DNA of 64,000 bases from Polynucleobacter sp. AP-Nino-20-G2 (GTDB taxonomy: Bacteria > Pseudomonadota > Gammaproteobacteria > Burkholderiales > Burkholderiaceae): positions 913,130-977,129 of the forward strand of contig NZ_CP061313.1 of NCBI RefSeq assembly GCF_018688235.1, in the 5' to 3' direction. Position 1 is the first letter of the stretch; every line of letters starts with the position of its first letter. The notes beneath the pieces are model-generated. The model ran no database searches. It was not told where the DNA came from and saw only the letters and a list, made by a program, of their open reading frames with translations. The translations under genes were made by a program, and so were the position numbers. Below, in pieces: positions 41,743 to 51,470 of the stretch.

Positions 41743-42087
41743 ATGAAATTCGCACTAATTACCGCCATTTTGTTATCCAGCATTGGTGTGGCTCAAGCCG
41801 CTAGCGCTGATAAAGGTCAAGCTCTTGTTGAGAAGGCAAATTGCGCTTCTTGCCACGGTGCTGGCTTAAATGCTCCGATTTTGCCTACTTATCCTAAGTT
41901 GGCTGGTCAGTACTCTGATTATCTGTATTACGCTTTGCGTGCCTACAAGGTTGGCAATTCCAACCCTCAGTTTGGCCGTAACAATGCCGTGATGTCATCG
42001 CAAGTTCAGACTTTCTCTAATGCTGACATGCAAGACATTGCCGCATATGTTTCTACATTGCCAGGAAATTTCGTCGTTAAGAAATAA
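41743..42087 (+). CDS. periplasmic cytochrome c
   Basis: The 114-residue product (ATG 41743, MKFALITAILLSS signal, cleavage near AQA) has one heme site CASCH and a distal YPKLAGQYSDYLYYALRAYKVG segment similar to the neighbour. It is cytochrome c4/c5-like. It lies in tandem with the first cytochrome, perhaps by duplication, and the pair may together resemble the two halves of a di-heme c4. A terminator follows. Confidence 0.88.
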   Translation: MKFALITAILLSSIGVAQAASADKGQALVEKANCASCHGAGLNAPILPTYPKLAGQYSDYLYYALRAYKVGNSNPQFGRNNAVMSSQVQTFSNADMQDIAAYVSTLPGNFVVKK

Positions 42088-42109
42088 TCGGCTTTTTGTA
42101 GGATCCGAT

Positions 42110-42138
42110 AAAGGCTTAGGTTAAATTCCTAAGCCTTT
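42110..42138. terminator. rho-independent terminator
   Basis: Perfect 11-bp stem AAAGGCTTAGG/CCTAAGCCTTT with a seven-base loop and TTGTTATTT tail, between the convergent cytochrome and GntR genes. Confidence 0.85.
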
Positions 42139-42151
42139 GTTATTTATAGAT

Positions 42152-42790
42152 TTATTTCGTTGCTTCTAGGCCATGGGCCAAGTGTTTACGCATTGCGGCC
42201 TCTGCGGCTGTCGCATCTCGCTTCAAAATTGCTTGAAGAATCTCACGATGCTCAACCAGCGAGCTCAATAGACGTCCACTGCGGCTGAGTGAGTCTCGTC
42301 TCTGTAGCTTGAGGACTTTGCGCAAGTCCTCAATAACGCCATTCATCCATTTATTTCCCGCAATTTCCTGGACAAGATCATGAAATTTCACATTAATCTC
42401 GAAAAACTGCTCTAAATCTCTATCGGCGGCAGCTTTTTCAAGGCGGTGATGGAGATTATCTAATTGCGTTAACTGATCTTCGGTAGCCTTTATAGCCGTT
42501 TCCTTCGCCGCCTGGCCTTCCAATAAAGAGAGGACGGTGAAGATCTGCTCTAAATCCCTACGATCTACCTGGGTTACGTAAGCACCTTTGTTCATCTTGG
42601 TGGTTACTAGGCCCTCAGAGGCCAATACCTTAATGGCTTCGCGCATCGGCGTTCTGCTGATCCCAAACTGCATTGCAAGACTTTGCTCGTCTAACCAGCT
42701 GCCTGGAGCTAATTCGTGGGCGAATATCTGCTCGCGTAAGCGTTCAGCCACATCTTCATAAAGAGGTCTATTAATCAGTTTTGTATTCAT
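42152..42790 (-). CDS. GntR-family (FCD/FadR type) regulator
   Basis: The 212-residue protein has an N-terminal winged helix (RLREQIFAHELAPGSWLDEQSLAMQFGISRTPMREAIKVLASEGLV, residues 14-58) and an all-helical FCD effector domain. It diverges from the methylmalonyl-CoA mutase operon, 96 bases away, so it likely represses that operon; effector may be a propionyl/methylmalonyl-type acid or CoA ester, which is inference. An 8-bp TGTATACA palindrome between them fits the family's operator. Confidence 0.88.
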   Translation of the reverse strand: MNTKLINRPLYEDVAERLREQIFAHELAPGSWLDEQSLAMQFGISRTPMREAIKVLASEGLVTTKMNKGAYVTQVDRRDLEQIFTVLSLLEGQAAKETAIKATEDQLTQLDNLHHRLEKAAADRDLEQFFEINVKFHDLVQEIAGNKWMNGVIEDLRKVLKLQRRDSLSRSGRLLSSLVEHREILQAILKRDATAAEAAMRKHLAHGLEATK

Positions 42791-42795
42791 AATTA

Positions 42796-42803
42796 TGTAT
42801 ACA
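42796..42803. promoter_or_regulatory. candidate GntR operator
   Basis: Perfect palindrome TGTATACA, six bases from the GntR gene's start codon and 83 bases from the mutase start, in the shared divergent region. The FCD family often binds TNGTnnnACNA-type sites of this kind. Confidence 0.5.
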
Positions 42804-42886
42804 GTATCTAGACAAATAAAAAAAAGTCAAGCAAAATAGCCCTACAAATTTAGCAACAATGCAATAAAGCCAACCAGGAGTGCTTT

Positions 42887-45073
42887 ATGAGTTCAAGTGA
42901 AAAAAAGTCTGCATCCAATACATGGCCAAATGTGCCGAATAGTAATTTGGATGCTTGGAAGAAATCAGCGCAAAAATCGGCACCCAATGGTGATATCGAT
43001 AAGTTAGGTTGGAAAACACCTGACGGTATCCATCTAAAAGCTCTATATACATCGGAAGATGTTGATGGCTTGCAATACACCAATTCATTGCCGGGATTTG
43101 AGCCGTTTGTCCGTGGACCTCAGGCCACCATGTATTCAGTTCGCCCATGGACGATTCGCCAATACGCTGGATTCTCAACTGCTGAAGAATCCAATGCCTT
43201 TTATCGCAAGGCGCTTGATGCGGGCGGTCAAGGCGTCTCTGTGGCCTTTGACTTGGCAACGCATCGTGGATATGACTCAGACCATCCACGTGTTACCGGT
43301 GACGTTGGTAAAGCAGGCGTAGCCATTGACTCCGTTGAGGATATGAAGATTTTGTTTGATGGAATTCCGTTAGATAAAGTATCTGTATCAATGACGATGA
43401 ATGGCGCCGTACTGCCAGTCTTAGCTGGCTACATCGTTGCAGGTGAAGAGCAGGGCGTTAAGCAGGAATTGTTATCGGGAACGATTCAGAACGATATTCT
43501 GAAAGAGTTCATGGTGCGCAATACTTACATCTATCCACCTGAGCCATCGATGCGCATTATTGGCGACATCATCGAGTACACCGCGAAGCACATGCCTAAA
43601 TTTAACTCGATCTCGATTTCGGGTTATCACATGCAAGAAGCGGGTGCAAACCAAGTGCTCGAATTGGCATTTACATTGGCTGACGGCAAAGAGTATGTAA
43701 AAACTGCTTTGGCTAAAGGCTTGGATGTTGATGGCTTTGCCGGTCGACTTTCTTTCTTCTTTGCGATTGGTATGAATTTCTATCTAGAGGTTGCCAAGCT
43801 TCGTGCTGCGCGGCTGTTATGGTGGCGCATCATGAAATCATTCGAGCCAAAGAATCCTAAATCCTTAATGTTGCGTACGCATTGCCAAACTTCAGGCTGG
43901 TCTTTGACTGAGCAAGATCCGTACAACAACGTTGTCCGTACAACCGTTGAGGCAATGGCTGCGGTATTTGGCGGTACCCAATCTTTGCATACGAATTCAT
44001 TTGATGAGGCAATCGCCTTACCTTCAGAGTTCTCCAGTCGTATTGCCCGCAATACTCAACTCATTCTCCAGGAGGAGACCCATATCACTAGCGTAATTGA
44101 TCCATGGGCGGGTTCTTACATGATGGAGAACCTTACTCAAGAAATGGCTGACAAGGCTTGGGAGATTATCCAAGAGGTCGATGCTATGGGTGGTATGACT
44201 AAGGCTGTGGAAAGTGGCTGGGCTAAGCTGAAAATTGAAGCCGCCGCCGCTGAAAAGCAAGCAAAGATCGATTCTGGCTCTGATGTGATTGTCGGCGTGA
44301 ACAAATACAAGCTTGGTAAAGAAGATATTGTTGATGTTCTCATGATTGACAACGATAAAGTGCGCGAAAGCCAGGTTGCTCGCTTAAAAGAAATTAAGGC
44401 AAAGCGGGATAGCAAAAAAGTAGAGGCTGCATTAGAGGCCTTAACAAGGGCCGCAGAAGGTAACACTGGTAACTTGTTAGAGTTGGCGGTTCAGGCAATT
44501 CGTTTGCGTGCCACAGTTGGTGAAGTTTCTGATGCTTTGGAAAAGATTTACGGGCGCCATCGCGCCGATACTCAAAAGGTGACTGGTGTGTATGCAGCTG
44601 CTTATGATTCAGCCGAAGGTTGGGAAAAACTCAAAGTAGAGATTGCTGATTTTGCGAAAGATTTCGGCCGTCGTCCACGCGTGATGATTGCTAAGCTTGG
44701 TCAAGATGGCCACGATCGCGGCGCGAAGGTGGTTGCAACTGCTTATGCTGACTTGGGCTTTGACGTAGATATTGGACCGCTATTTCAAACTCCAGAAGAA
44801 TGTGCTCGTCAAGCTATTGAAAATGACGTGCACGCCTTAGGTGTTTCAACACTTGCTGCTGGTCATAAAACCTTGGTTCCGGCCATCATTGCTGAGTTAA
44901 AGAGACAGGGCTCTGATGACATCATTGTGTTTGTGGGCGGCGTGATTCCGCGTCAAGATTATGAGTTCCTATACGAGGCGGGTGTAAAGGGAATTTATGG
45001 TCCAGGTACGCCGATTCCAGCATCTGCAAAAGATGTGCTCGAGCAGATTCGTAAGTCTGTAAAGCCAAGCTGA
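42887..45073 (+). CDS. scpA: methylmalonyl-CoA mutase
   Basis: Adenosylcobalamin enzyme that converts (R)-methylmalonyl-CoA to succinyl-CoA. The N-terminal TIM-barrel region has RPWTIRQYAGFSTAEESN, FDLATHRGYDSD and TQSLHTNSFDEA. The C-terminal B12 domain shows the DxHxxG motif at D607-x-H609-x-x-G612, so it is a complete homodimeric-type (728 residues). The AGGAG ribosome site is eight bases before ATG. It heads the propionyl-CoA operon. Confidence 0.95.
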   Translation: MSSSEKKSASNTWPNVPNSNLDAWKKSAQKSAPNGDIDKLGWKTPDGIHLKALYTSEDVDGLQYTNSLPGFEPFVRGPQATMYSVRPWTIRQYAGFSTAEESNAFYRKALDAGGQGVSVAFDLATHRGYDSDHPRVTGDVGKAGVAIDSVEDMKILFDGIPLDKVSVSMTMNGAVLPVLAGYIVAGEEQGVKQELLSGTIQNDILKEFMVRNTYIYPPEPSMRIIGDIIEYTAKHMPKFNSISISGYHMQEAGANQVLELAFTLADGKEYVKTALAKGLDVDGFAGRLSFFFAIGMNFYLEVAKLRAARLLWWRIMKSFEPKNPKSLMLRTHCQTSGWSLTEQDPYNNVVRTTVEAMAAVFGGTQSLHTNSFDEAIALPSEFSSRIARNTQLILQEETHITSVIDPWAGSYMMENLTQEMADKAWEIIQEVDAMGGMTKAVESGWAKLKIEAAAAEKQAKIDSGSDVIVGVNKYKLGKEDIVDVLMIDNDKVRESQVARLKEIKAKRDSKKVEAALEALTRAAEGNTGNLLELAVQAIRLRATVGEVSDALEKIYGRHRADTQKVTGVYAAAYDSAEGWEKLKVEIADFAKDFGRRPRVMIAKLGQDGHDRGAKVVATAYADLGFDVDIGPLFQTPEECARQAIENDVHALGVSTLAAGHKTLVPAIIAELKRQGSDDIIVFVGGVIPRQDYEFLYEAGVKGIYGPGTPIPASAKDVLEQIRKSVKPS

Positions 45074-45098
45074 TTTAGCATCGGTTCGGATAAATAGC

Positions 45099-46124
45099 AT
45101 GCTTAATGCCGTTGACCAGGCGCTGGTTAATGATCTAACAGACGCGCCATCGCTTGCGCAGCGCCGGGCTTTGGCCAAGATCATTACCTTGCTTGAATCT
45201 ACGCGCATGGATCATCGTCAACGTGCCGATGAGGTGTTAAATACCCTATTGCCAAAGACGGGCAAGTCATTTCGCCTCGGCATCTCTGGCGTCCCAGGAG
45301 TCGGTAAATCCACTCTCATTGAGTCACTCGGTCTGTATCTGATTGAGAAGGGGCATCGTGTTGCTGTATTGGCGATTGACCCGTCATCCAGTTTGTCCGG
45401 TGGATCTATTTTGGGTGATAAAACCCGCATGGAGAAGTTGTCGGTCTTGGACAATGCCTTTATCCGACCAAGTCCTTCATCTTGTACCTTGGGTGGTGTT
45501 GCAGAAAAAACCCGTGAAGCCATGTTAGTTGCAGAGGCCGCCGGCTTTGATGTAGTAATTGTGGAGACGGTTGGTGTTGGTCAAAGCGAGATAGCAGTAG
45601 CAGGCATGACAGATATGTTTTTGCTGCTGCAACTACCAAATGCTGGTGATGATCTGCAGGCTATCAAAAAAGGGGTGATGGAGATTGCCGATCTCATTGT
45701 GATCAATAAAGTGGATATTGATCCAGACGCCGCAATGCGTGCGCAATTATTTATTACTAGCTCTTTACGTCTACTGGGTTTTCAGGGCAATCCAGACCAT
45801 GCATCCCATGATCAAGAATTTTGGCACCCTACGGTAATGACATTAAGTGCTCTTGAAGGCAGGGGCGTTCCAGAGTTATGGGAAAAAATTCTACATTTTC
45901 AAAAGCTCCAGAAGGCCAATGGCAAATTGGAGTCGCGTCGCCAACAACAATCTGGCGCATGGATGTGGGACAGAATTGATGCAGGTCTCAAAAACGCTTT
46001 TCAGAATCATCCAGCAGTACAAAAAATGTTGCCCAGCCTTAGTGCTGAGGTGAATCAAGGAACCATGGCCGCTTCAGTTGCCGCGAGACGTTTGCTCGAG
46101 GCGATGGGGCACGAATTTTTCTAA
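45099..46124 (+). CDS. meaB: methylmalonyl-CoA mutase-associated GTPase MeaB
   Basis: G-protein chaperone that protects and reloads the mutase with cobalamin. The 341-residue product has Walker A GVPGVGKST (64-72), the ETVGVGQSE switch and the NKVD guanine-binding motif. It follows scpA by 25 bases and agrees with ArgK/MeaB length. Its place between the mutase and the carboxylase genes makes the operon self-sufficient. Confidence 0.95.
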   Translation: MLNAVDQALVNDLTDAPSLAQRRALAKIITLLESTRMDHRQRADEVLNTLLPKTGKSFRLGISGVPGVGKSTLIESLGLYLIEKGHRVAVLAIDPSSSLSGGSILGDKTRMEKLSVLDNAFIRPSPSSCTLGGVAEKTREAMLVAEAAGFDVVIVETVGVGQSEIAVAGMTDMFLLLQLPNAGDDLQAIKKGVMEIADLIVINKVDIDPDAAMRAQLFITSSLRLLGFQGNPDHASHDQEFWHPTVMTLSALEGRGVPELWEKILHFQKLQKANGKLESRRQQQSGAWMWDRIDAGLKNAFQNHPAVQKMLPSLSAEVNQGTMAASVAARRLLEAMGHEFF

Positions 46125-46133
46125 GGAGTAGTT

Positions 46134-47666
46134 ATGAAGGAAATCATTCAACAGCTTGAAGCAAAGCGTGAACTCGCCAGATTAGGTGGCGGGCAAAAAC
46201 GTATTGCGGCACAACATTCCAAAGGTAAGTTGACCGCGCGTGAGCGTATTGAGCTGCTCCTGGATGCTGGCACCTTTGAAGAGTGGGATATGTTTGTTGA
46301 GCATCGTTGTCATGACTTTGGCATGGATGAGCAGACTGTTCCAGGCGATGGCGTTGTGACTGGCTACGGCATGATTAACGGCCGTTTGGTTTTTGTTTTC
46401 TCGCAAGACTTCACTGTTTTGGGTGGGTCATTATCTGAAGCGCATGCTGAGAAGATTTGCAAGATCATGGATCAAGCCTTGAAGGTTGGCGCTCCTGTGA
46501 TTGGTTTAAATGACTCTGGTGGCGCTCGTATTCAAGAGGGTGTAGCTTCTTTGGGTGGCTATGCAGAAATCTTCCAGCGCAATGTCACTGCTTCTGGTGT
46601 GATTCCTCAGATCTCCCTCATCATGGGCCCATCCGCTGGCGGCGCTGTGTACTCTCCAGCCCTGACGGATTTCATCTTCATGGTGAAAGATAGTTCTTAC
46701 ATGTTTGTAACAGGTCCTGAAGTGGTGAAGACTGTTACTCACGAGGATGTGACTGCTGAAGAACTCGGTGGCGCTGTAACCCATTCAACGATCTCAGGCG
46801 TCTGCGACTTGGCGTTTGATAACGATGTCGATGCCATCATGATGTTGCGCCGTTTCTTTAACTACTTGCCTTTATCCAATCGCGAAAAGCCGCCCATGAT
46901 CAATGGTGCGATGCGTACTGAAGAGCCTGACTTTTCACTGGACACTTTGGTTCCCAGCAACCCAAATCAACCGTATGACATGAAAGAGTTGATCGAAAAG
47001 ATTGTGGACGATGGTGAGTTCTTTGAATTGCAGCCAGATTACGCAAAAAATATCCTAATTGGTTTTGCTCGCATGGAAGGTCGTTCAATTGGCATCGTAG
47101 CCAACCAGCCCTTAGTTCTAGCTGGTTGCTTGGATATTAAAGCCTCGATTAAGGCTGCGCGTTTTGTGCGCTTCTGCGACGCGTTCAATATCCCTGTAGT
47201 GACTTTAGTCGATGTTCCTGGATTTATGCCTGGTACATCGCAAGAATACGGCGGCATCATTAAGCATGGCGCCAAGTTACTTTATGCATACGCTGATTGC
47301 ACCGTTCCTAAAGTTACCCTGATTACCCGCAAAGCCTATGGTGGTGCGTATGACGTGATGGCTTCAAAGCATCTACGTGGTGACGTGAACTTTGCCTGGC
47401 CATCGGCTGAAATTGCTGTAATGGGCCCTAAAGGCGCCGTAGAAATTATCTTCCGCGAAGAAAAGTCTGATCCGGAGAAAATCGCCGCACGCGAGGCTGA
47501 GTACAAAGCAAAATTCGCGAATCCATTTGTAGCGGGTCGTCGTGGCTATATCGATGACGTGATCTTGCCACACGAGACTCGTAAACGTATTTCTCGTTCT
47601 TTGGCCATGCTCAAAGATAAAGAACTCACAAACCCTGCGCGTAAACACGGCAACATTCCTCTCTAA
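46134..47666 (+). CDS. pccB: propionyl-CoA carboxylase beta subunit
   Basis: Carboxyltransferase half that moves CO2 from biotin to propionyl-CoA. The 510-residue sequence has two crotonase-like halves: GYGMINGRLVFVFSQDFTVLGGSLSEAHAEKI, DSGGARIQEGVASLGGYAEIF in the first, and VDVPGFMPGTSQEYGGIIKHGAKLLYAY in the second. It follows meaB by 9 bases and precedes the alpha subunit by 14, a tight operon. Acetyl-CoA carboxylase is excluded by the fused, single-gene size. Confidence 0.95.
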   Translation: MKEIIQQLEAKRELARLGGGQKRIAAQHSKGKLTARERIELLLDAGTFEEWDMFVEHRCHDFGMDEQTVPGDGVVTGYGMINGRLVFVFSQDFTVLGGSLSEAHAEKICKIMDQALKVGAPVIGLNDSGGARIQEGVASLGGYAEIFQRNVTASGVIPQISLIMGPSAGGAVYSPALTDFIFMVKDSSYMFVTGPEVVKTVTHEDVTAEELGGAVTHSTISGVCDLAFDNDVDAIMMLRRFFNYLPLSNREKPPMINGAMRTEEPDFSLDTLVPSNPNQPYDMKELIEKIVDDGEFFELQPDYAKNILIGFARMEGRSIGIVANQPLVLAGCLDIKASIKAARFVRFCDAFNIPVVTLVDVPGFMPGTSQEYGGIIKHGAKLLYAYADCTVPKVTLITRKAYGGAYDVMASKHLRGDVNFAWPSAEIAVMGPKGAVEIIFREEKSDPEKIAAREAEYKAKFANPFVAGRRGYIDDVILPHETRKRISRSLAMLKDKELTNPARKHGNIPL

Positions 47667-47680
47667 GGCGCCGATACATC

Positions 47681-49717
47681 ATGACTACGAAAATGTTTAA
47701 GAAAATTTTGATTGCAAACCGCGGTGAGATTGCTTGCCGTGTAATGAAAACTGCCCAGAAAATGGGTATCAAGACGGTTGCCGTATATTCAGAGGCGGAT
47801 AAAGAAGCGCGCCATGTGCAAATGGCTGATGAGGCTGTTTTTATTGGACCAGCGCCTTCGCGTGAATCCTATCTCGTGATGGATCGCATCATTCAGGCTT
47901 GTAAAGATACCGGCGCCGAAGCGGTTCATCCTGGCTATGGCTTCTTGTCTGAGAATGAGCAGTTTGCCAAACGTTGTGAAGAAGAGGGCATTGTGTTCAT
48001 TGGCCCCAAACACCAATCTATTGCTGCGATGGGTGACAAGATTGCGTCTAAGAAGCTTGCTTTAGAGGCAAAGGTCAACACCATTCCAGGTTACAACGAG
48101 GCCATTGACACCAACGAAGAGGCTGTCAAGATTGCTCAAGGCATTGGCTACCCAGTCATGATTAAGGCCTCAGCAGGCGGCGGTGGCAAAGGCCTGCGGG
48201 TTGCATTCAATGATAAAGAGGCTGCAGAGGGTTTTGCAGCCTGTAAGACAGAAGCAATGAATAGCTTTGGTGATGACCGCATCTTTATTGAGAAGTTTGT
48301 TGAAGGTCCGCGGCATATTGAGATTCAAGTGTTGGGCGACGCTCATGGCAATGTCGTTTATTTGGGTGAGCGTGATTGCTCTATCCAACGCCGTCATCAG
48401 AAGGTAATTGAAGAGGCGCCATCTCCATTTATCGATCCAGCAACTCGTAAGGCGATGGGTGAGCAGGCGGTTGCTTTAGCAAAGGCTGTGAACTACCAAT
48501 CAGCGGGAACCGTTGAATTTGTCGTCGGCAAAGATAAGTCTTTCTATTTCCTGGAGATGAACACCCGTTTGCAGGTGGAACATCCTGTTACCGAGGGCAT
48601 TACCGGTCTGGATTTGGTAGAGCAGATGATTCGCGTTGCCGCTGGTGAAAAATTAGCATTTAAACAAGAGGACATTAAGTTAGATGGCTGGTCGATGGAG
48701 TGTCGTATTAATGCGGACGATCCATTCCGTAACTTCTTGCCTTCAACTGGCCGTCTGGTGAAATATCGTCCGCCCGAAGCGGTCAATGGTGTCCGGGTTG
48801 ATACTGGTGTGTACGAAGGCGGCGAAATTCCGATGTACTACGATTCCATGATTGCAAAGTTGATTGTGCATGGTAAAGACCGTACTGAGGCAATTGAAAA
48901 AATGCGCGGCGCATTGAATGATTTTGTTATTCGAGGAATTCACTCTAATATTCCATTCCAGGCAGCATTGCTGCAGCATCCACGTTTCGTCTCTGGAGAC
49001 TTCACCACCGGCTTTATTGCTGAAGAATACCCAGATGGCTTTAAGAAAGATTCTGTTCAGCCAGCAGATCCTAAGCGTCTCGCAGCCTTAGCCGCATTTA
49101 TGCGCTATCGCTACCTCGAACATATTCAGATGATTGACGGTCAATTGGCCGGTCATGAAATGACTATTGCGAAGAAGTTCGTTGTAGTGACGGGCTCACG
49201 CGTCGGATCTAAAGATGATATGAAAGAGGTTCCGATTCGTGTGGAGTTAAAAGAGGGTGTTTACTCTGTTTATATCGAAGAGGAAAATGACATTAGTCGT
49301 TACAACATCGTCAGTGATTGGCGTCCTGGTCAAATTTGTCTGTATGCAACGATTAACGGCACCAGCAAAATTACTGCCCAAGTCGATCGTAAGGGTGTGA
49401 AATATTCCTTAGTATTAGATGGCGCTCATTATGAGTGCATGGTTCTCAGCCCTTTGGGTGCTGAGCTCCAGCGTCGCATGCTAGTAAAAGTTCCGCCGGA
49501 TACTTCTAAGTTGGTGATGTCGCCAATGCCTGGTTTGTTAACCAACGTCTCCGTTAAGGTCGGTGAGGCTGTAACTGCGGGTCAAAAATTGGCAGCAATC
49601 GAAGCCATGAAAATGGAAAATACTTTGGTAGCAGCTCAGGACGGCGTTGTTGCGGAAATTTGTGCCAATGTTGGTGAAAGTTTAGCGGTGGATCAATTGA
49701 TCATCCGCTTCGAATAG
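47681..49717 (+). CDS. pccA: propionyl-CoA carboxylase alpha subunit (biotin carboxylase-carrier)
   Basis: ATP-dependent biotin carboxylase with a fused carrier. The ATP-grasp opening KILIANRGEIACRVMKTAQ, GGGKGLRV and the FLEMNTRLQVEHPVTE signature are visible, and the biotinyl lysine is K644 in EAMKMENT. The 678 residues agree with PccA. A start four codons later (MFKKIL) is also possible. It follows pccB in the operon; substrate propionyl-CoA is inferred from context. Confidence 0.94.
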   Translation: MTTKMFKKILIANRGEIACRVMKTAQKMGIKTVAVYSEADKEARHVQMADEAVFIGPAPSRESYLVMDRIIQACKDTGAEAVHPGYGFLSENEQFAKRCEEEGIVFIGPKHQSIAAMGDKIASKKLALEAKVNTIPGYNEAIDTNEEAVKIAQGIGYPVMIKASAGGGGKGLRVAFNDKEAAEGFAACKTEAMNSFGDDRIFIEKFVEGPRHIEIQVLGDAHGNVVYLGERDCSIQRRHQKVIEEAPSPFIDPATRKAMGEQAVALAKAVNYQSAGTVEFVVGKDKSFYFLEMNTRLQVEHPVTEGITGLDLVEQMIRVAAGEKLAFKQEDIKLDGWSMECRINADDPFRNFLPSTGRLVKYRPPEAVNGVRVDTGVYEGGEIPMYYDSMIAKLIVHGKDRTEAIEKMRGALNDFVIRGIHSNIPFQAALLQHPRFVSGDFTTGFIAEEYPDGFKKDSVQPADPKRLAALAAFMRYRYLEHIQMIDGQLAGHEMTIAKKFVVVTGSRVGSKDDMKEVPIRVELKEGVYSVYIEEENDISRYNIVSDWRPGQICLYATINGTSKITAQVDRKGVKYSLVLDGAHYECMVLSPLGAELQRRMLVKVPPDTSKLVMSPMPGLLTNVSVKVGEAVTAGQKLAAIEAMKMENTLVAAQDGVVAEICANVGESLAVDQLIIRFE

Positions 49718-49725
49718 GACTCAAC

Positions 49726-50190
49726 ATGACTAAGCTATTTAGGATTTTAGGAATTCAACAAGTCGCGATCGGTGGCGAAAATAAGGATCGCCTTCGTAAG
49801 CTATGGGTTGATTTACTTGGATTTGAATACAAAAGCACATTTGTCTCCGAGCGTGAAAATGTTGATGAAGATATTTGTGCGATTGGTAAAGGTGCTCATG
49901 AAATTGAAGTGGATCTAATGCAGCCATTTGATATTGAGAAGAAGCCTGCTGTTCATCAAACTCCTTTAAATCATATCGGCCTATGGGTTGATGATCTGCC
50001 TAAAGCGGTTGAGTGGTTGTCGGCTCAGGGCTTGCGATTTGCTCCAGGCGGCATTCGTAAGGGTGCGGCTGGTTATGACATCACGTTTGTTCATCCAAAA
50101 GGGAATGAAGAATTTCCATTGTGTGGCGAAGGTGTCTTAATTGAGTTGGTCCAAGCTCCACCGGATATCATTCAGGGTCTAAGTTCATAA
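49726..50190 (+). CDS. VOC-family protein, probable methylmalonyl-CoA epimerase
   Basis: The 154-residue protein has two glyoxalase/VOC motifs (QQVAIGGENKDRLRKLWVDLLGF and LNHIGLWVDDLPKAVEWLSAQGLRF) and metal-binding H/E residues (HIGLWVDD; LIELVQAPP). Placed at the end of the propionyl-CoA operon, 8 bases after pccA, it fits the epimerase that turns (S)- into (R)-methylmalonyl-CoA, needed between carboxylase and mutase. A glyoxalase-like side role cannot be excluded. Confidence 0.8.
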   Translation: MTKLFRILGIQQVAIGGENKDRLRKLWVDLLGFEYKSTFVSERENVDEDICAIGKGAHEIEVDLMQPFDIEKKPAVHQTPLNHIGLWVDDLPKAVEWLSAQGLRFAPGGIRKGAAGYDITFVHPKGNEEFPLCGEGVLIELVQAPPDIIQGLSS

Positions 50191-50209
50191 GTTTGTAAGA
50201 GAGCCCAAA

Positions 50210-50932
50210 TTGACTCGAATCTTAGCCATCGACACCTCTTCAGCGTGGTGTTCGGTGGCTTTATCTTTAGATGATGCAGCGCCATTTGTCCGACGCCAAA
50301 GGGTATCGGCTGGCGCTAGCCAGCTTCTGCTTCCGTGGATTGACGAGCTTTTGGTCGAGTCAGAGATTAAGATGGCGTCTTTGGATGCTATTGCTGTAGA
50401 TGTCGGTCCAGGCGCTTTTACTGGGGTACGTTTAGGTGTTGCTGTTGTCCAGGGTTTGGCGACTGCGATAAAATTGCCCGTCATTTCCGTGGCAAGCCTA
50501 GATGCTATTGCGGCGCAATTAATTGAAGCGCCTAGCTTTAGGAAAAGTCAGGCCCAGTCCTTTGTGGTTGCTGTTGATGCCAGGATGGGCGAAGTGTATT
50601 GGGCGAAATACATAACACAGGAAGAAAATTTACCCGCCCGTATCGGAGATATTCAACTGAGCGCGCCAGAATCCGTTGACTTGCTTGGGACGGAATTTGT
50701 AGCAGGCAGTGCCATTGCAGAGTTTGGTGATCGCCTCTTTACATCCCTTGGGGCACCATTGCCGCTTGAACGCATGGATGCAGAGATTGCTGTTGACGCC
50801 TTAGGCGTATTGGCTTGCGCTAAAATGCAGTGGACTCACGGCAATCAACAGGATGTTCATTTACTTGAGCCTTTGTATGTCCGCAATAAGGTTGCATTTA
50901 CGTCAGCGGAGCGTAGTCAGCAGAATGAGTAA
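50210..50932 (+). CDS. tsaB: tRNA threonylcarbamoyladenosine synthesis protein TsaB
   Basis: Partner of TsaD in making t6A in tRNA. The ASKHA opening ILAIDTSSAWCSVAL and the DVGPGAFTGVRLGVAVVQGLA motif are diagnostic. It has 240 residues, a TTG start at 50210 and overlaps rimI by eight bases (rimI ATG 50925). A tsaB-rimI-third-gene cluster is common in proteobacteria. Confidence 0.93.
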   Translation: MTRILAIDTSSAWCSVALSLDDAAPFVRRQRVSAGASQLLLPWIDELLVESEIKMASLDAIAVDVGPGAFTGVRLGVAVVQGLATAIKLPVISVASLDAIAAQLIEAPSFRKSQAQSFVVAVDARMGEVYWAKYITQEENLPARIGDIQLSAPESVDLLGTEFVAGSAIAEFGDRLFTSLGAPLPLERMDAEIAVDALGVLACAKMQWTHGNQQDVHLLEPLYVRNKVAFTSAERSQQNE

Positions 50933-51470
50933 TTCATCTTCATTTACTAGCGGCTCAACTGAGGACGTTTCTGAACTGTCATTTATGCCTATGGCCGTAG
51001 CTGATTTAGATGCGGTGCTTGCTATTGAGTCAATTTCCCATATTCACCCTTGGACACGGGGTAATTTTTCGGATTCCTTGGAGGCGGGGCATTGGGCATA
51101 TTGTGTTCGCCCGCAAATAGATGATGCCGTTCATGGGAGCTTTCTTGACCCACAAATTCTTTGGGCATACTGTGTTTTGTATCCGGCGGTTGATGAGCTG
51201 CATCTCTTAAATATTACGGTCTCACCAAAATTACGTAGATTGGGTATCGGCGAAAAAATGATGCATGCCATCGAAGGCGTGGCTGCTCAACAGTCAATGC
51301 CACGTATCCTGCTTGAAGTCAGGCCGACTAATACTAGCGCTCTGAAGCTATATGAACGCTTGGGATATCAGCAAATTGGTATGCGTAAAAATTATTATCC
51401 TGCTGATTCTGCTACGGGGATGCGCGAGGATGCCTTGGTGATGGCTAAATCGATTAAGCTAGAGGCATGA
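50925..51470 (+). CDS. rimI: ribosomal protein S18 N-acetyltransferase RimI
   Basis: GNAT acetyltransferase for the N-terminus of S18. The acetyl-CoA signature VSPKLRRLGIGEKMMHAIEG and the end-piece LEVRPTNTSALKLYERLGYQQIGMRKNYYP are classic RimI. The ATG at 50925 (MSNSSSF), inside the tsaB end, gives 181 residues; earlier Mets would read antisense-looking sequence. Its stop overlaps the next gene (ATGA). Confidence 0.94.
   Translation: MSNSSSFTSGSTEDVSELSFMPMAVADLDAVLAIESISHIHPWTRGNFSDSLEAGHWAYCVRPQIDDAVHGSFLDPQILWAYCVLYPAVDELHLLNITVSPKLRRLGIGEKMMHAIEGVAAQQSMPRILLEVRPTNTSALKLYERLGYQQIGMRKNYYPADSATGMREDALVMAKSIKLEA

Noticed and set aside
42885..43289. 134-codon minus-strand frame opposite scpA
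   Set aside because: Antisense to highly conserved mutase coding sequence; composition is that of a reverse-frame shadow.
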